From Portulaca oleracea (taxonomy: Eukaryota; Streptophyta; Magnoliopsida; Caryophyllales; Portulacaceae), in the NCBI GenBank assembly GCA_029582165.1, contig CM055869.1, positions 7,100,425 to 7,164,424 on the forward strand: a stretch of DNA of 64,000 bases. The letters are read 5' to 3'. The notes under the pieces are model-generated. The model saw only the letters and a program-made list of their open reading frames with translations, was not told where the DNA came from and made no database searches. Every line of letters starts with the position of its first letter. Position 1 is the stretch's first letter. Of this stretch, positions 42,994 through 64,000 are shown one piece after another. A program made the position numbers and the translations under genes.

Positions 42994-43657
42994 TGTTGCA
43001 AATGAAGTTACAATATGGTAATGGCAACAAGGCATTTTGTCCCACATAGGTAGAGAAATCAAGTTGAAAGTGATTTATATATCCCACCACACTTATTAGT
43101 ATTAAATAAGTGTGAAGGGGTGTTTTACGGAGGAAGGTATGGCTTGGGACTCCACACGCGCGCGCGCGCTGCCGCCGCCGCCCGCCGGTCCGATCGCGGT
43201 CGCAGGACACGGGTCGAGGTTCTTTTTATAGCCAGCCCAAGTGTGTTCTAGCCGTTGCCCAACGGTCATTTTGCCCGTTGCAGAAACGGCCATATAGCCG
43301 TTGTCCGAACGGCCAAATAACCGTTGGCAACGGTAGGGGATGTCCCCTGCCAACGGTAGGAAGATGGCCTATAAATTGAGCTCTTCCATGGCTTGAACAA
43401 CACACCAACAATCATCTTCTCCTCTTCATCTTCTACATCCTCTTCCATTAATATTTTCTAGGCAATCAGTTTTTACATACTCCAAGTTCTTAGCCTTGAG
43501 TGCATAAGTCTAAGAGCTAGCTGAGTTAACCTTGGGGAGTGACCGGCAATATCGATTGTCACCTAGGTCGTGCCGTAATCGCTTTCAAGGCAGTGGTTTA
43601 TCCACGACTCAGTTCTAGATTCCGAAACCAGCAATCTTGATTCAATTATTTCCAACA
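42994..43657 (+). repeat. 3' LTR of the copia element (long form)
   Basis: 664 bp with the same ends as the 5' LTR. It has a CG run (43157-43169), an extra block of about 140 bp (roughly 43205-43360) and the same TATA-like CCTATAAATTGA at 43368. The extra block holds nine AACGG/CCGTT cores. Confidence 0.9.
43250..43360 (+). promoter_or_regulatory. Cluster of nine AACGG cores arranged as dyads in the LTR U3
   Basis: CCGTT or AACGG occurs at 43252, 43261, 43275, 43285, 43298, 43308, 43321, 43329 and 43352. The first eight form four head-to-head pairs (CCGTT, 3-5 nt, AACGG). CCCAACGGTC at 43258 fits the plant mitosis-specific activator consensus bound by three-repeat MYB proteins. The cluster ends just upstream of the TATA-like box, a normal place for enhancers. 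Function is inferred. Confidence 0.55.
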
Positions 43658-44029
43658 AAAATAAAACCCAAATAAATAATAAGTTGTCATGTGTCAACCA
43701 CAAAAAATTTAGGAAAATTGAATTCTAATAATATCTACTTTTAGCTTTTGTATGTCAACGATCCTTAATTACTTTGTTTTTGTATTCTGGTGGTCTAAAA
43801 AAAAATAAAAATTGTATTCTAGTGGTATCAACTCTACCTTTACATTCTTTTTATTTTTTTCATTCATGTCTCATATTGTTTTTATTTTTCCATTCATACC
43901 CCCAGAAAAGTTATGAAGTGTAGTTGCTCCTTACCATTGTCATATATTTGACTGTCATGGTCTCCAATTTCACTCTTCGATTGAAATTTCTTATATAATA
44001 TTATAATAACAATTGCAATATTAAACTTT
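43658..44029. other. Spacer plus left half of a decayed Stowaway-like MITE
   Basis: No gene seen. From about 43935, TTTGACTGTCATGGTCTCCA and later TTGCAATATTA match the interior of the intact Stowaway copies. The remaining half lies at 44442-44570 after a nested insertion. Confidence 0.5.
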
Positions 44030-44432
44030 GGATTATTGGACGCCAATAATACCAAATTTGGGGGTATTGGAGACTAATAATACAAACTATTTTCTTGGAC
44101 ACTAGTAGTATCAACTATCAACATATTTTCCTCCAACAGTATACGACCGAGTTGTTATAGTTTTAACTCATTGGAAAGATGACGTGGCTCTTTAACGTGT
44201 GACGTGAAAGGTGAATGTTGGGTAGAAAATGTTGACGTGGACAGTAACATGCCTTCTATATCACATATTATGGAGCTACATCATCTTTTCGATGAATTAA
44301 AACCATAACAATTCGACGGTGTACTGTTAGAGGAAAATAGGTTTATAGTTCGTACTGTTAGTGTCCAAGAAAATAGTCTGTATTATTAATATCCAATACC
44401 CCAAAGTTTGTATTATTGATGTCCAAAAACCC
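44030..44432. mobile_element. Mutator-like MITE nested in a Stowaway relic
   Basis: Starts GGATTATTGGAC and ends GTCCAAAAACCC, with long inverted arms (TATTGGA, AATAATACAAACT, TTTTCTTGGACACTA words mirrored). It is flanked by the perfect 9-bp duplication TTAAACTTT (44021-44029 and 44433-44441). A related relic without clear ends lies near 53025-53280. Confidence 0.8.
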
Positions 44433-44569
44433 TTAAACTTTTATGATAGTATTTTCCATTTCGAATCTAACGGCAAGTAATCTTATCTAACAAATCATTA
44501 TATATATTGAAAAATTTATAGTTAAAATTTTTAATTATTGACTGCATATTTTTAAAAAACGAGAAGCTG

Positions 44570-44765
44570 GTACGGGTCATATATACTACAACCATAAGAC
44601 CCCAATATAATTGTGGCGGACCCGGATAAAGAACACGTTTAGAAAAAGCGAGAACAATAGCATTTCCAGGACCATATATACTAATAATACAAATAATTGA
44701 TGGTGATGAAAAATTGAGAGCAAGTAGTCAATTGTTACGTAGTCTTTCCAGAAAAGGGTAAAGTG
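44570..44765 (+). promoter_or_regulatory. Proximal upstream block of GH1-C, shared with GH1-D
   Basis: The words AATTGTGGCGG, CCCGGATAAAGAACACGTTT, GATGAAAAATTGAGAG and AATTGTTACGTA recur in the same order at 56180-56350 before GH1-D. This block was co-duplicated with the gene and probably contains promoter and leader. ACACGTTT has an ACGT core, as in bZIP/ABRE sites; binding is not shown. Confidence 0.5.
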
Positions 44766-51167
<6,402 letters not shown>

Positions 51168-52036
51168 CTAGGTTGTTTTTAGCACACATTTGAAATCATG
51201 TATCTTTAATTTCTATCTTGTCAAATTTAATTTGTTGGAGTTCAGCTCATAGTGTCAAAGTATTAGCACAACTCTAAGCATGGTTTATGTTAGTTGACTA
51301 TATATGTACTTGTTCTTTTTTATTAAAATTAGTCTTTATTCCCGTGCAATGCATCGATTATTTTGTTTTATTTGTTGATTTTCTATTTAATTATAAATAT
51401 ATTTGCTCTATCTTTCTTCAATGATGCTCAATTTCGTAAAAAAATTTAGTCCTAAAGTTCTCCGGCCAAATAGTCATTCTTATTTTTCCTTCAGTCGGAT
51501 CAAATATGTTGTCATTTTTTTCCTTTTTTATTTCAATTTAATGTCAATAATTTATATAATTGTAAATTTTAAATATTAAACTATATTTTACTTGTTCGAC
51601 TAAGGTCAATATTAATTAGTAAAGTAATTAATAAATTGGACTTTTGAATTTTCTCTTTATTTATAATCATATAAATTATTATCAAATTTAACCTTTTATA
51701 ATTGCTTGTTACCAAAAAAATAAAAATCATCCAATTGTTGTAATAGTTACTTAATGATTTAAATTTTTTTGGTAATAAGACAACACAATTGGTCGGGTTG
51801 TTTAACTCCAATAGCATTCTAGCTGATAACAACTCTTCAATTCATGTATTCATATTTGAATCCCCGAGAAAATGAGGTCTTAGGTTTGATTCTTCCTCCG
51901 CTAATAGCATATTACCAAAACAAACAAAAAAAAAAAAACATTCAACAATGTTCACTTTCTTTTTTTCATCCCTCAATATTTTTTTTAATATTCTAAATAG
52001 TTGTCTCCCTTTATTTCTTCTCCGTATTATTACTTA
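51168..52036. other. Downstream of GH1-C, no gene seen
   Basis: AT-rich region that should contain the GH1-C 3' untranslated end. No repeat borders or protein frame were recognised. Confidence 0.4.
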
Positions 52037-52300
52037 CTCTCTTCATTCCATATTATTTGTCAGCTTTGGAAATTGTGCAATCAAATTTAAAATTTTTTTA
52101 CTACAAATTTCTCAATATATACAATAACTTGTTAAATAAAATTACTATCATTAGATCCATAATAAAAAAAAATACTCTCCTAGAAGCATTAAAATGCAAT
52201 TGTTCATAAAATATTATATAAGAAATTGTCAATTAAAGAATGACATTAGAGACTGCAATAGTCAATTAAGGGACAAATAATATATATGAAACAGAGGGAG
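52037..52300. mobile_element. Stowaway MITE, diverged
   Basis: CTCTCTTCATTCCATATTAT at left and ATATATGAAACAGAGGGAG at right, flanked by TA (52035-52036 and 52301-52302). Confidence 0.75.
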
Positions 52301-54425
52301 TATTTATTTTCAAAACTTAGAATAATAATTAGTACTCGCGTAGTCCTTTTTTATTTGTCAAATTACCTAACTTTTTTGGCCCATTTTAAGTGTATTTTGG
52401 AGAGTATTTTGCACAATTTTATTTATCACAATTATTTTAGGCTCGGTTCTTTTATGCAGCTGGCAGGCTGCGGTACCATACCGCACTGCAACTTTCTATA
52501 TTCCACCACAACCCACCAAAATCTACTTTTTCTAATTTAATTCATTTCACATTTACTAGCAATATTGATCCAACAAGCTAGCATAAAGTTAACAAATAAT
52601 GAATGGTCGATCTTTAATATTGTAGAGAAATTCTACTATAGTTGAAAAATTTTCAACTATAGTAGCTGAAAAGTATATTTCACATTTTAAAGATAAAATA
52701 AATGTATATTAATCAAAGGGACATGTTTTAATAATGGATGACATTCATTGAGATACATTCTTTTACAAAATTTAATAACTCTTTTTAAGGATATTTGACC
52801 ATAATTAGAACTTTTTACTTATCAAAATTAAAAAGTGTAATGTATCATTGATTCTATTCTAAAAGATTGAAATTAATATAATATTATCAAAATAACTTGT
52901 TGCAATAGTTAATCATATCTATTGATAAATCAATCTTTTTAACAAATGAAATGTATCTAGTTAAATTAATAGTAATGAACTTTTAACTACCATATTTAAC
53001 AAAACATTAAAGGGAAATTGGATTCCAATAATACGAACTTTTGGCTATATAAGACTTAATAATACGAATTTTTGATTTGGTGATTAATAATACGAACTTT
53101 GATCCTCTGTTGCCCTTAACAGTACGCACCGAGTTAAGTTGAACTTGGTGGCGGTCTGACGTGGCGACGAAGGCACGCGCCTGGTTGTTTTGACTTTGCC
53201 ACGTCATCCACGTTAACCTAAAAAATAATAAGAACTTTTACCTATGTTGCTCTGAATAATACGAACTTTTTTTTTCTCTCTAAAAATCTCAGATCTCATT
53301 TTTACTTCTTCATCGTCTTCAATCCTCCCCCTCCCCATTCCCAGAAAACCCAGAACCCCCCACCCCCCTGTCTTCCTTCCTCTTCTTCAATCCTGTAGTT
53401 CTTGGGGAATGCTTACCATGTGAAAATGCATTATTCAGAGCAAAAAGATGAAGAATTAAAAATGGGGATTACCATGAAATCGAAGGATAGCTCGCTTCAG
53501 AAACAATGGATGCTCCTGGATTAACTTTGCTCTTCATCTTCATAATCTCATCCTCCTCATTGGAGAGGATGGTTACGATTCACTGTGTTTACATTCTTTT
53601 ATCCTACTTTTCTTTAATTATCATATATATCTTTTATTTATTGATATATTCATATACTTTATTTGTCATAGAATTCTCATGATGTATACCAATTTTTATA
53701 ACTTTCAACCAAATTTTCAAAGTCACTTTTCAATTGTAAGCAATTTTTTTTTGTTTAATTTGAGTTTTTCAGTTATCTAACTATTTATGCAACCTCAATT
53801 ATTCAAAAAAAATCTTAACTTTCCTTTCTTTTTTTAAAAAAGAAAATGATTGGTCAATTTCCTCGCATTAATTCTCGTTCTGTTACATAATTAATTACCC
53901 ATCAATATAACTCTCGTCATTTTACAACAATCCTAAACTATTTTTTTTTTATTACACTCGTATATCGCTCGAATTTAAGACTAGCTATAAATTAAACATG
54001 TTCTTTGGATTGAATAAAATGAAATTTGGATGGATTGTATTTAAGTGGATTGAATTGAATTGAATAAGTTATGATACTTTTTTGGGGAATTGTGTTTTTA
54101 CAGAGAATTTTTTTTTGAGAAATTGTGTAAGATTTAAATTGAATTGAAATAATTAAATTGAATTAAATTAGATAGAGTTATCAATCTAAAATACACCACT
54201 AAAGTCACAAATTAAAGTCATAGTTACATCGATGTTATTGCCAGCTTTCCAGGGAACGTACAACACGCTATTAATTTCAAACAGCCACATATTGTGAATT
54301 GCACAAAAGGAGACGTCGAGTAACCATAGCCGCAAGTCGCAACAACCCAATGACTGGTTATAATGCACTACTTATTACCAACGTGCTACGTGCTACATGA
54401 ATTCATTTTCTCCTTTTTTATTTCA
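52301..54425. other. Repeat-derived spacer
   Basis: No host gene seen. About 52441-52560 is a truncated Tourist-like MITE (GGCTCGGTTCTTTTATGC start). About 52632-53000 matches the CAACTATAGT inverted-repeat family at 37215-37575. About 53025-53280 has AATAATACGAACTTTTGG words related to the nested MITE at 44030-44432. The rest is AT-rich without readable structure. Confidence 0.45.
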
Positions 54426-54684
54426 CTCTCCGTCGGTTTTATATTAAATTGTCATTTAATTGATTATTATGATATTCATCGATACTTTTTCTTTTGATAA
54501 TTTCTTATATAATATTCTTTTATCAATTGCAATATTATATTTCTATAATTATATTTTCGTTATGAACCTAATGGTATTAATTTTATACAACAAGTCAAAG
54601 TGTATACTAAGAAATTTATAGTCAAAATTTTGAAATTTGACTGTATAATTTCTAAAAGCGACAATTAATGTGGAACGGAGAGAG
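54426..54684. mobile_element. Stowaway MITE (pile-up copy A)
   Basis: CTCTCCGTCGGTTTTATATT at left and ATGTGGAACGGAGAGAG at right. TA follows the right end; the left flank is CA, so one flank has mutated. Confidence 0.75.
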
Positions 54685-54708
54685 TATGTAACCTAAATTT
54701 ATTAATTA

Positions 54709-54912
54709 CTCCTTCTGTTCCAAATTAATTGACATTTTGACTGTTAATTACCCACAAATCATAATGAGTTACAATAAAAAATTACCGTCATTAGAAAGAT
54801 ACATTACTACAAATTACAATGGAGATAATTTTATATTGTAATTCATTATAATTTGTTAATAATTAACGGTCAAAATTTAGTCAAAATGTCGATTAATTTG
54901 GGACGGAGGGAG
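54709..54912. mobile_element. Stowaway MITE (pile-up copy B)
   Basis: CTCCTTCTGTTCCAAATTAA at left and TTAATTTGGGACGGAGGGAG at right, flanked by TA (54707-54708, 54913-54914). The interior differs from copies A and C, so it is a separate subfamily. Confidence 0.82.
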
Positions 54913-54914
54913 TA

Positions 54915-55380
54915 CTTTGTTCCATATTATGCCCTGTTCTTTTGTGCGGTAAATGATATAAATGGTAATATTGTGAAAAGTGGGGTATGGTGTGGTAAGA
55001 TATCATAAAATTTATGGTAAAAATGATGATGTGGTAGGTGAGGAGAGAGAATGTGAAAAATAGAGAAGAAAAGTAAGAGAGAAATTACGATTGTTGTATA
55101 AACCGTGGAATGGTAAGGTATAATAAGAAAGGATTGTGGTAAATGTAGAAAAATATGGCATGTGCGCTGTGCAACTGCACAAAAAAAAAAAAAAAACAGG
55201 GTTCCATGACTGTCACTCTTTGATTGATAGTTTCTTATATACAAATTTATTACCAATTACAATATTATACTTTTAAAATAATATTTTTCATTACGAATCT
55301 AATGACAGTAATTTTATTTAACAAATCATAGTACATATTAAACAATTTATGGTCAAAATTCAAACATAAAAAGGACAAAT
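54915..55380. mobile_element. Stowaway-like MITE (copy C) split by a Tourist-like MITE
   Basis: CTTTGTTCCATATTA at left continues, after an insertion at about 54931-55202, as CCATGACTGTCACTCTTTGA and the typical Stowaway interior up to about 55380. The inserted element starts GCCCTGTTCTTTTGTGCGG and ends GCAC plus an A run and CAGGG. Confidence 0.6.
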
Positions 55381-56149
55381 AAAATATTACAAATCATTTT
55401 TCCAGACGGTCAATTGAAAGATGACAAATTATTTTAAAAATGATGACTACTATACATATTATTTTTTTATACCAAAGAGCTATAATTAAATTCTTGACAA
55501 AAGATATTATTGTAAAATAAATATTGTAATTTTTTAATATAATATTACGTGAGAAATTCATTATAGATAAAATGGATAAAATAGATAGGATGGAGTTTTT
55601 AGGCATATATATTGAAACTTAAACTATCGTCAGATGCTAACTATTTGTTGTTGGATGTTTGTATTGACTTTTTATTATTAATTGTTTATATTGACTGTTT
55701 GTATTGAATGATTGGATCAACTGTTTGAAAAAATTGTTTTTAATAAAATTAACCGTTTTGAAAGAAGTAATTCTCAAAATTTCATTTATGCCCTTTATCA
55801 CTAATTTCAAAAGAATACAATCACGATTTTCATTGTAAGTGTCGTATGGTTTGCTATTAATGAAATATATTTGATTTCAACAAAAAAAATTTAAAATAAT
55901 ATGCAATACTTACTTTTATATTATATATATAATTTTTAAATAGTAAATTTTGGATTAAATAGTAATTTGTACAAACAAGACATTGAATAGGTTATTCATA
56001 TCAACTTATCTAAAATTAATCTATCAAACCTAATTAACCAAATGAATAATTTATTTAATTTAACCAAATCTTTCAATAAATCATTTTTTTCCATAAATTA
56101 TTTAAGAGACTTTATGAAATATGGTCATTGTAGTTCTTATTTGGTACGG
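55381..56149. other. AT-rich spacer upstream of GH1-D
   Basis: No gene or clear repeat border was seen. Confidence 0.4.
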
Positions 56150-56375
56150 GGTACATGAACTACGACCATACGATCCCAGGATAATAATTGTGGCGGGCCC
56201 GGATGAAGAACACGTTTTAAAAAAGCGACAACAGAAACATTTCCAAAGCATTCTACTTTTTTTTTTCTCCTGGTACATATACTAATACGAATTATTGATG
56301 GGGGATGAAAAATTGAGAGAGAAAGTACTCAAATTGTTACGTACTATTTCCGCCAAGGGTAAAGTGAGGACAATT
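56150..56375 (+). promoter_or_regulatory. Proximal upstream block of GH1-D, shared with GH1-C
   Basis: Contains the same ordered words as 44570-44765: AATTGTGGCGGGCCCGGATG, AGAACACGTTTT, GATGAAAAATTGAGAG, AATTGTTACGTA, AAGGGTAAAGTG. In GH1-D it includes an in-frame ATG at 56298. That would add 26 residues before the signal peptide, so I treat it as leader. Confidence 0.5.
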
Positions 56376-60808
<4,433 letters not shown>

Positions 60809-62278
60809 TTGGATGTTAGACATGCTACTCTAGGCATGAGTGCAAAAGTAAGTAAATAATTTATTAACCTTCATTATTGGTCTTTGTTCCAAACAATCCC
60901 AATTTATTATTGAAAATATATTTTCATGTATTACTACATACTTTATGAAAGAGTAGATTTGGAGGTCATTCGATCCATGTGGAGCGGGAAACTCTTCAAG
61001 AGGATTGGCAAAAGAAAAGAAGACAAATTATTTGGTTTTGAACTGGTTTCGTTTGTTGTTTAGATGGTTGTTTTGTGGAACTCGTTTTTTTATTTTCCGT
61101 GTAGTTCCTTACTGCCTTGCTAGTCCTTGTAGCATTTTTTATGTGTACTTTAGCTTTTTACGAGTTTCAAATTATAAAAAAAATAGTGTAATTTTATGAT
61201 GTGCTTATTCGGGTCATTTTCTTGTGACATTTAGCAAACCTTTTAAGTTAATTAATTTTGGGTTCTTGGCTCTATAATAATCCGAAGTTAGAGGCGATTG
61301 TCGGAAAAAAAAAATTAAATTGTCTTTTTAGCTTAGAAATGTCAAACTTTTAACCTATTTTTTTTAACTAAATTAGAATTGAATTCTGACATCGGAAAGC
61401 TGGTTTGACACTCTAGAAAAGTTCAAAGCTAACTGAAAATAATCTAAACTGACTAAACCAAATATTAACCTACTACTACATCTTTTAATTTTTCAAGGGT
61501 TCCAAGTCAGTGTTTCGACGTCGGAATTCAATTATGGTTTAGTAAGAGTAAATAGGTTGAAAGTTTAGCACATTTTTAATCAAAAAGTCAGTTTAGATTA
61601 TTTTGAATCATTCACCTCCTACTTGAGATTAAGAGGGAGTGGGGTGAGGGTGAAATGAACAGAGGGGTAGGAGTGAGACTATAGAGAGGGGGGAGATTGA
61701 AAGGAGGTGGCTTGGGTTTGAAGCATTGAACGAGAAGTAATTTTTATCATTTTTTCCTTCTTTTGACTGTTATTTTGAAATTGATCAGACTTTATCAGTT
61801 ACGGGTGTGTAAAATTCATGGGTAAAAACAGTAGGGTAAAAGTTAAATTTTGGCAACTTTTGGTAAATTTTGGTAACTTTTTTCGCAAATTTATGCTTAT
61901 ATGGGGGTTGGAAATCGTGGAAGAAGAAGAAGAAGAAGTCGCGGCTAGAAAATTTTCGAAAGAAAAAAGATTCGATAATGGCTTTGAAATATGGGGTCTA
62001 TATTGTTGCCGGAGGCAAAGTATAGGGTCCATATTGTTTCCGGAGACAAAGTATAGGGTCCAAAATATAAACTTTGAAATATGGCGGTCCAAAAAATAAG
62101 TACCCTAAAGTTTGGGGTCCAAAAAGTAAAAAACTTGTCAGCTGACCATAGGTGTTGGTTACAGGCTGTTTTCACAGAGTTGCGCCTACCAACCTTTTAG
62201 TTTTTCTTGAGCATTCCCTCTAGGTTTTAAAAAGAAAAAAAATTGAAAAATTAAAAATCTAAAAAAAAGAATAGGAAA
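60809..62278. other. Downstream of GH1-D, repeat relics
   Basis: No host gene seen. About 61345-61610 contains mirrored words (TTTTAACCTATTTTTT with AAATAGGTTGAAAGTTT; TTAGAATTGAATTCTGACAT with GTCGGAATTCAATTA), an old inverted-repeat element. About 61990-62130 repeats GGGTCCAAA/GGTCCAAAAA words, similar in style to the ends of the element at 16309-16915. Confidence 0.4.
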
Positions 62279-63781
62279 ATGGCATGTTTTAGCTTCCCTC
62301 AAGATGATCATGAGTTATTTTGTGATTATCGTGATAGATTGGATGCTTATCTTGACTATTGGGCTCCATATGGTTATGATTTTTCTTGTGGGGAAGTTTT
62401 ATGTGTTATTAATGAGGGTGTGAATTTTGAGACTCGTAACCTACTAAATTATTATGGTTTTAATGTTGAAAATAGTTATGAGGCTTTGGGTTTGCTTAAT
62501 TGGTTGACTGGGAATACTCGTAAGTTTATGGAGAATTGTCGTTATGTGGGTTGTCATTTTGATAATCCTTGTGCTAGTCATGCTAAAGCTCATTATGAAG
62601 ATTTATGTGTGAGTGCATGTCCCCCGTCCCCTTGTGTTGATTTGCATACTCAATCTCCATTTGTAGATCAACCTAGGGATCCTCATATGCTTGATTCATC
62701 AAATACTCATGATTTTTGCTCTTATTGCCAATCATTTGATCATGATGTGAATGCTTGCACTCTGGCAATTCTTCAAGAATGCATTCGGCTTAACGAAAAG
62801 AACAAGCAATGTGAGGAGACTTCCCATGCCACTATGCGCCATGAAGATTCATATGTGAGTACTCTTCCCTCTCCTCCTTTAATTCCCATGCATGTCCCCT
62901 CCCCTTGTGCTCAATTTGAAATATCTACTCATGCTACCATGCATTCCACTTATGTTGCTCATACGAACTTTGTTGAAAATGATGTGAACTATGTGCAACA
63001 AGATGATGATCTTAATGCAAAAATTGAAAAAGTGGAAAATAAGATTCATGAGTTACTTTCTTTATTTCGTGAAATGAGACCGGATTTGTTTGAAAATGGT
63101 CATGAGTCTTTAAGTAGAATTGAGTCTTTCTCCCCATTATCCCCTACTATTCATGATGATTCCCCTTTATGTGATTATGGTGATAATGACTCTTTGTCTT
63201 TGACTTGTGTGCCACCCTCTCACGAATTAGAAATTGTTCCTCATGATGCTTATGTGTGTGATTATGAATCATTTTCTATGGATTATGAACCGGAGTGCTT
63301 CACTTTCACCTTTGATGATTATGATGATGAAACTTTATGCGATGGTGAGAGTGTTGTCATGGAGAGTAGTCCTACTTTTTCTTTGCACACATGTGATGAT
63401 GTACATGAGTTAGATGATAATCTTGGGTTGGGACTTGCTAGTGATGATATTGTTGAGGAGGTTGATGACTCTCTTATATGCTTTGAATGTGATGATGTAT
63501 CCCCCTCTCCCAATCATGTGATCCCTTACCATTCATTGTTTATCACTCCCTCACCCGACCATACATGCCTTGAGTCTCTAGGTCCCCTTAGAGGGTATGA
63601 TCCCCTCCTTGATCCATATCTTGTTCACCTAGAGGACTCGCCTAGAAAAATCACAATCATTCATTTCTTTCATCACTTTAATGATTTTTCTAAGGCATTT
63701 AATAAGATGTTGAGAACACTTACTGTAGACACCGAAAATGGGTCAGACAGATTTTTTAGCTCAACCCGGGGGACGGGATAA
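62279..63781 (+). CDS. Gag-like 500-codon frame of an LTR retroelement
   Basis: A single uninterrupted frame from ATG at 62279. The N-terminal third (DHELFCDYRDRLDAYLDYWA, then NEGVNFETRNLLNYY) resembles the retrotransposon gag domain of Ty3/gypsy elements. CSYCQSFDHDVNAC (about residues 145-158) is a perfect CX2CX4HX4C zinc knuckle. After this is an acidic, Ser/Pro/Asp-rich region with no domain I recognise, and a short coiled segment (about 245-265). No protease or polymerase follows before the window ends. From 63724 the frame runs into an LTR-like start, so its last about 19 codons are probably not original. Likely a non-autonomous element; a domesticated gag gene cannot be excluded. Confidence 0.6.
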   Translation: MACFSFPQDDHELFCDYRDRLDAYLDYWAPYGYDFSCGEVLCVINEGVNFETRNLLNYYGFNVENSYEALGLLNWLTGNTRKFMENCRYVGCHFDNPCASHAKAHYEDLCVSACPPSPCVDLHTQSPFVDQPRDPHMLDSSNTHDFCSYCQSFDHDVNACTLAILQECIRLNEKNKQCEETSHATMRHEDSYVSTLPSPPLIPMHVPSPCAQFEISTHATMHSTYVAHTNFVENDVNYVQQDDDLNAKIEKVENKIHELLSLFREMRPDLFENGHESLSRIESFSPLSPTIHDDSPLCDYGDNDSLSLTCVPPSHELEIVPHDAYVCDYESFSMDYEPECFTFTFDDYDDETLCDGESVVMESSPTFSLHTCDDVHELDDNLGLGLASDDIVEEVDDSLICFECDDVSPSPNHVIPYHSLFITPSPDHTCLESLGPLRGYDPLLDPYLVHLEDSPRKITIIHFFHHFNDFSKAFNKMLRTLTVDTENGSDRFFSSTRGTG

Positions 63782-64000
63782 TGAAGGTTGGCGCGAATTT
63801 TGCCTTTGGGCCAAAATGGCAAGAATGGCGCGGATTCGAAGACTGGCCCAAGATATTGGATTTGCGCGGATTTCCGGAATTTGAAGCCAAAATATGAAAT
63901 TTGCAGATTTTTTTATGATTTGGGCCAAATTCTGGAGGATGGCGCGGATTTATTGAATTTGGGCCAAAATAGCGTGATTTGCGCGGATTTCAGTAAGCTG
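63724..64000 (+). repeat. Possible LTR start, truncated by the window end
   Basis: TGTAGACACCGAAAA resembles the start of the solo LTR at 33994 (TGTAGACCCCGAAAA). The following sequence has repeated GCGCGGATT and GGGCCAAAAT words. No polypurine tract precedes it clearly, so the assignment is tentative. Confidence 0.4.

Larger units (their letters stand above)
37836..43657 (+). mobile_element. Ty1/copia LTR retrotransposon, coding region broken
   Basis: 5822-bp element flanked by the 5-bp duplication AAAAT (37831-37835 and 43658-43662). The LTRs begin TGTTGCAAATGAAG and end CCAACA; the polypurine tract GTGGGGGA precedes the 3' LTR. Domain order is gag, protease, integrase, reverse transcriptase, RNase H, which defines copia. 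The primer site after the 5' LTR is not the usual tRNA-iMet sequence. The coding region has two frameshifts and several stops. It lies between GH1-B and GH1-C, in the same orientation. Confidence 0.92.

Noticed and set aside
56298..56375. Upstream in-frame ATG for GH1-D
   Set aside because: It would add 26 charged residues in front of a clear signal peptide. GH1-C, aligned over the same region, starts at or near the later Met.

Overview
This is nuclear DNA from a flowering plant, most likely a eudicot. The evidence is GT-AG (and a few GC-AG) introns, AT-rich intergenic DNA, plant-type Ty1/copia and Ty3/gypsy LTR retrotransposons primed by initiator-Met tRNA, a CACTA transposon and many Stowaway- and Tourist-type MITEs. 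I cannot name the species. There is no bacterial-style operon, CRISPR array, rRNA or tRNA gene.

The host genes are four tandem, same-strand, apparently intact glycoside hydrolase family 1 (GH1, beta-glucosidase type) genes: GH1-A (10721-19851, 559 aa), GH1-B (22138-33019, 530 aa), GH1-C (44766-51167, 529 aa) and GH1-D (56376-60808, 532 aa). I rebuilt each from 12 exons with conserved phases. Internal exon sizes are nearly invariant (67, 59, 76, 75, 88, 253, 116, 253-262, 103-106, 88-91), and every spliced reading frame closes. Each encodes a secretory signal, the TxNEP acid/base motif and the TENG nucleophile motif. The sequence style is that of the Arabidopsis BGLU1-11 clade. That clade includes vacuolar acyl-glucose-dependent glucosyltransferases as well as hydrolases, so the products may be transglucosidases; this is inference. 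GH1-C and GH1-D are the youngest pair and also share intron and upstream sequence. GH1-B, C and D have a GC splice donor at intron 1.

Layout. 1-10.7 kb: repeats only. An LTR element has its two end LTRs inverted yet is flanked by one 5-bp target duplication, and a solo LTR is interrupted by a 3.6-kb CACTA element. 10.7-19.9 kb: GH1-A, with four MITEs in its introns. 19.9-22.1 kb: an antisense copia relic and a Stowaway MITE. 22.1-33.0 kb: GH1-B, whose intron 8 holds a young 5.4-kb non-autonomous Ty3/gypsy element. 33-44.7 kb: nested MITEs, a solo LTR and a 5.8-kb broken copia element. 44.8-51.2 kb: GH1-C. 51.2-56.3 kb: a pile-up of MITEs. 56.4-60.8 kb: GH1-D. 60.8-64 kb: repeat DNA ending in a gag-like 500-codon ORF of another retroelement.

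The four GH1 paralogs probably arose by serial tandem duplication of a secreted glucosidase or transglucosidase locus. The introns and spacers have since grown by transposon insertion. All coordinates and splice sites were assigned by reading the sequence; no alignment, expression or database evidence was available.
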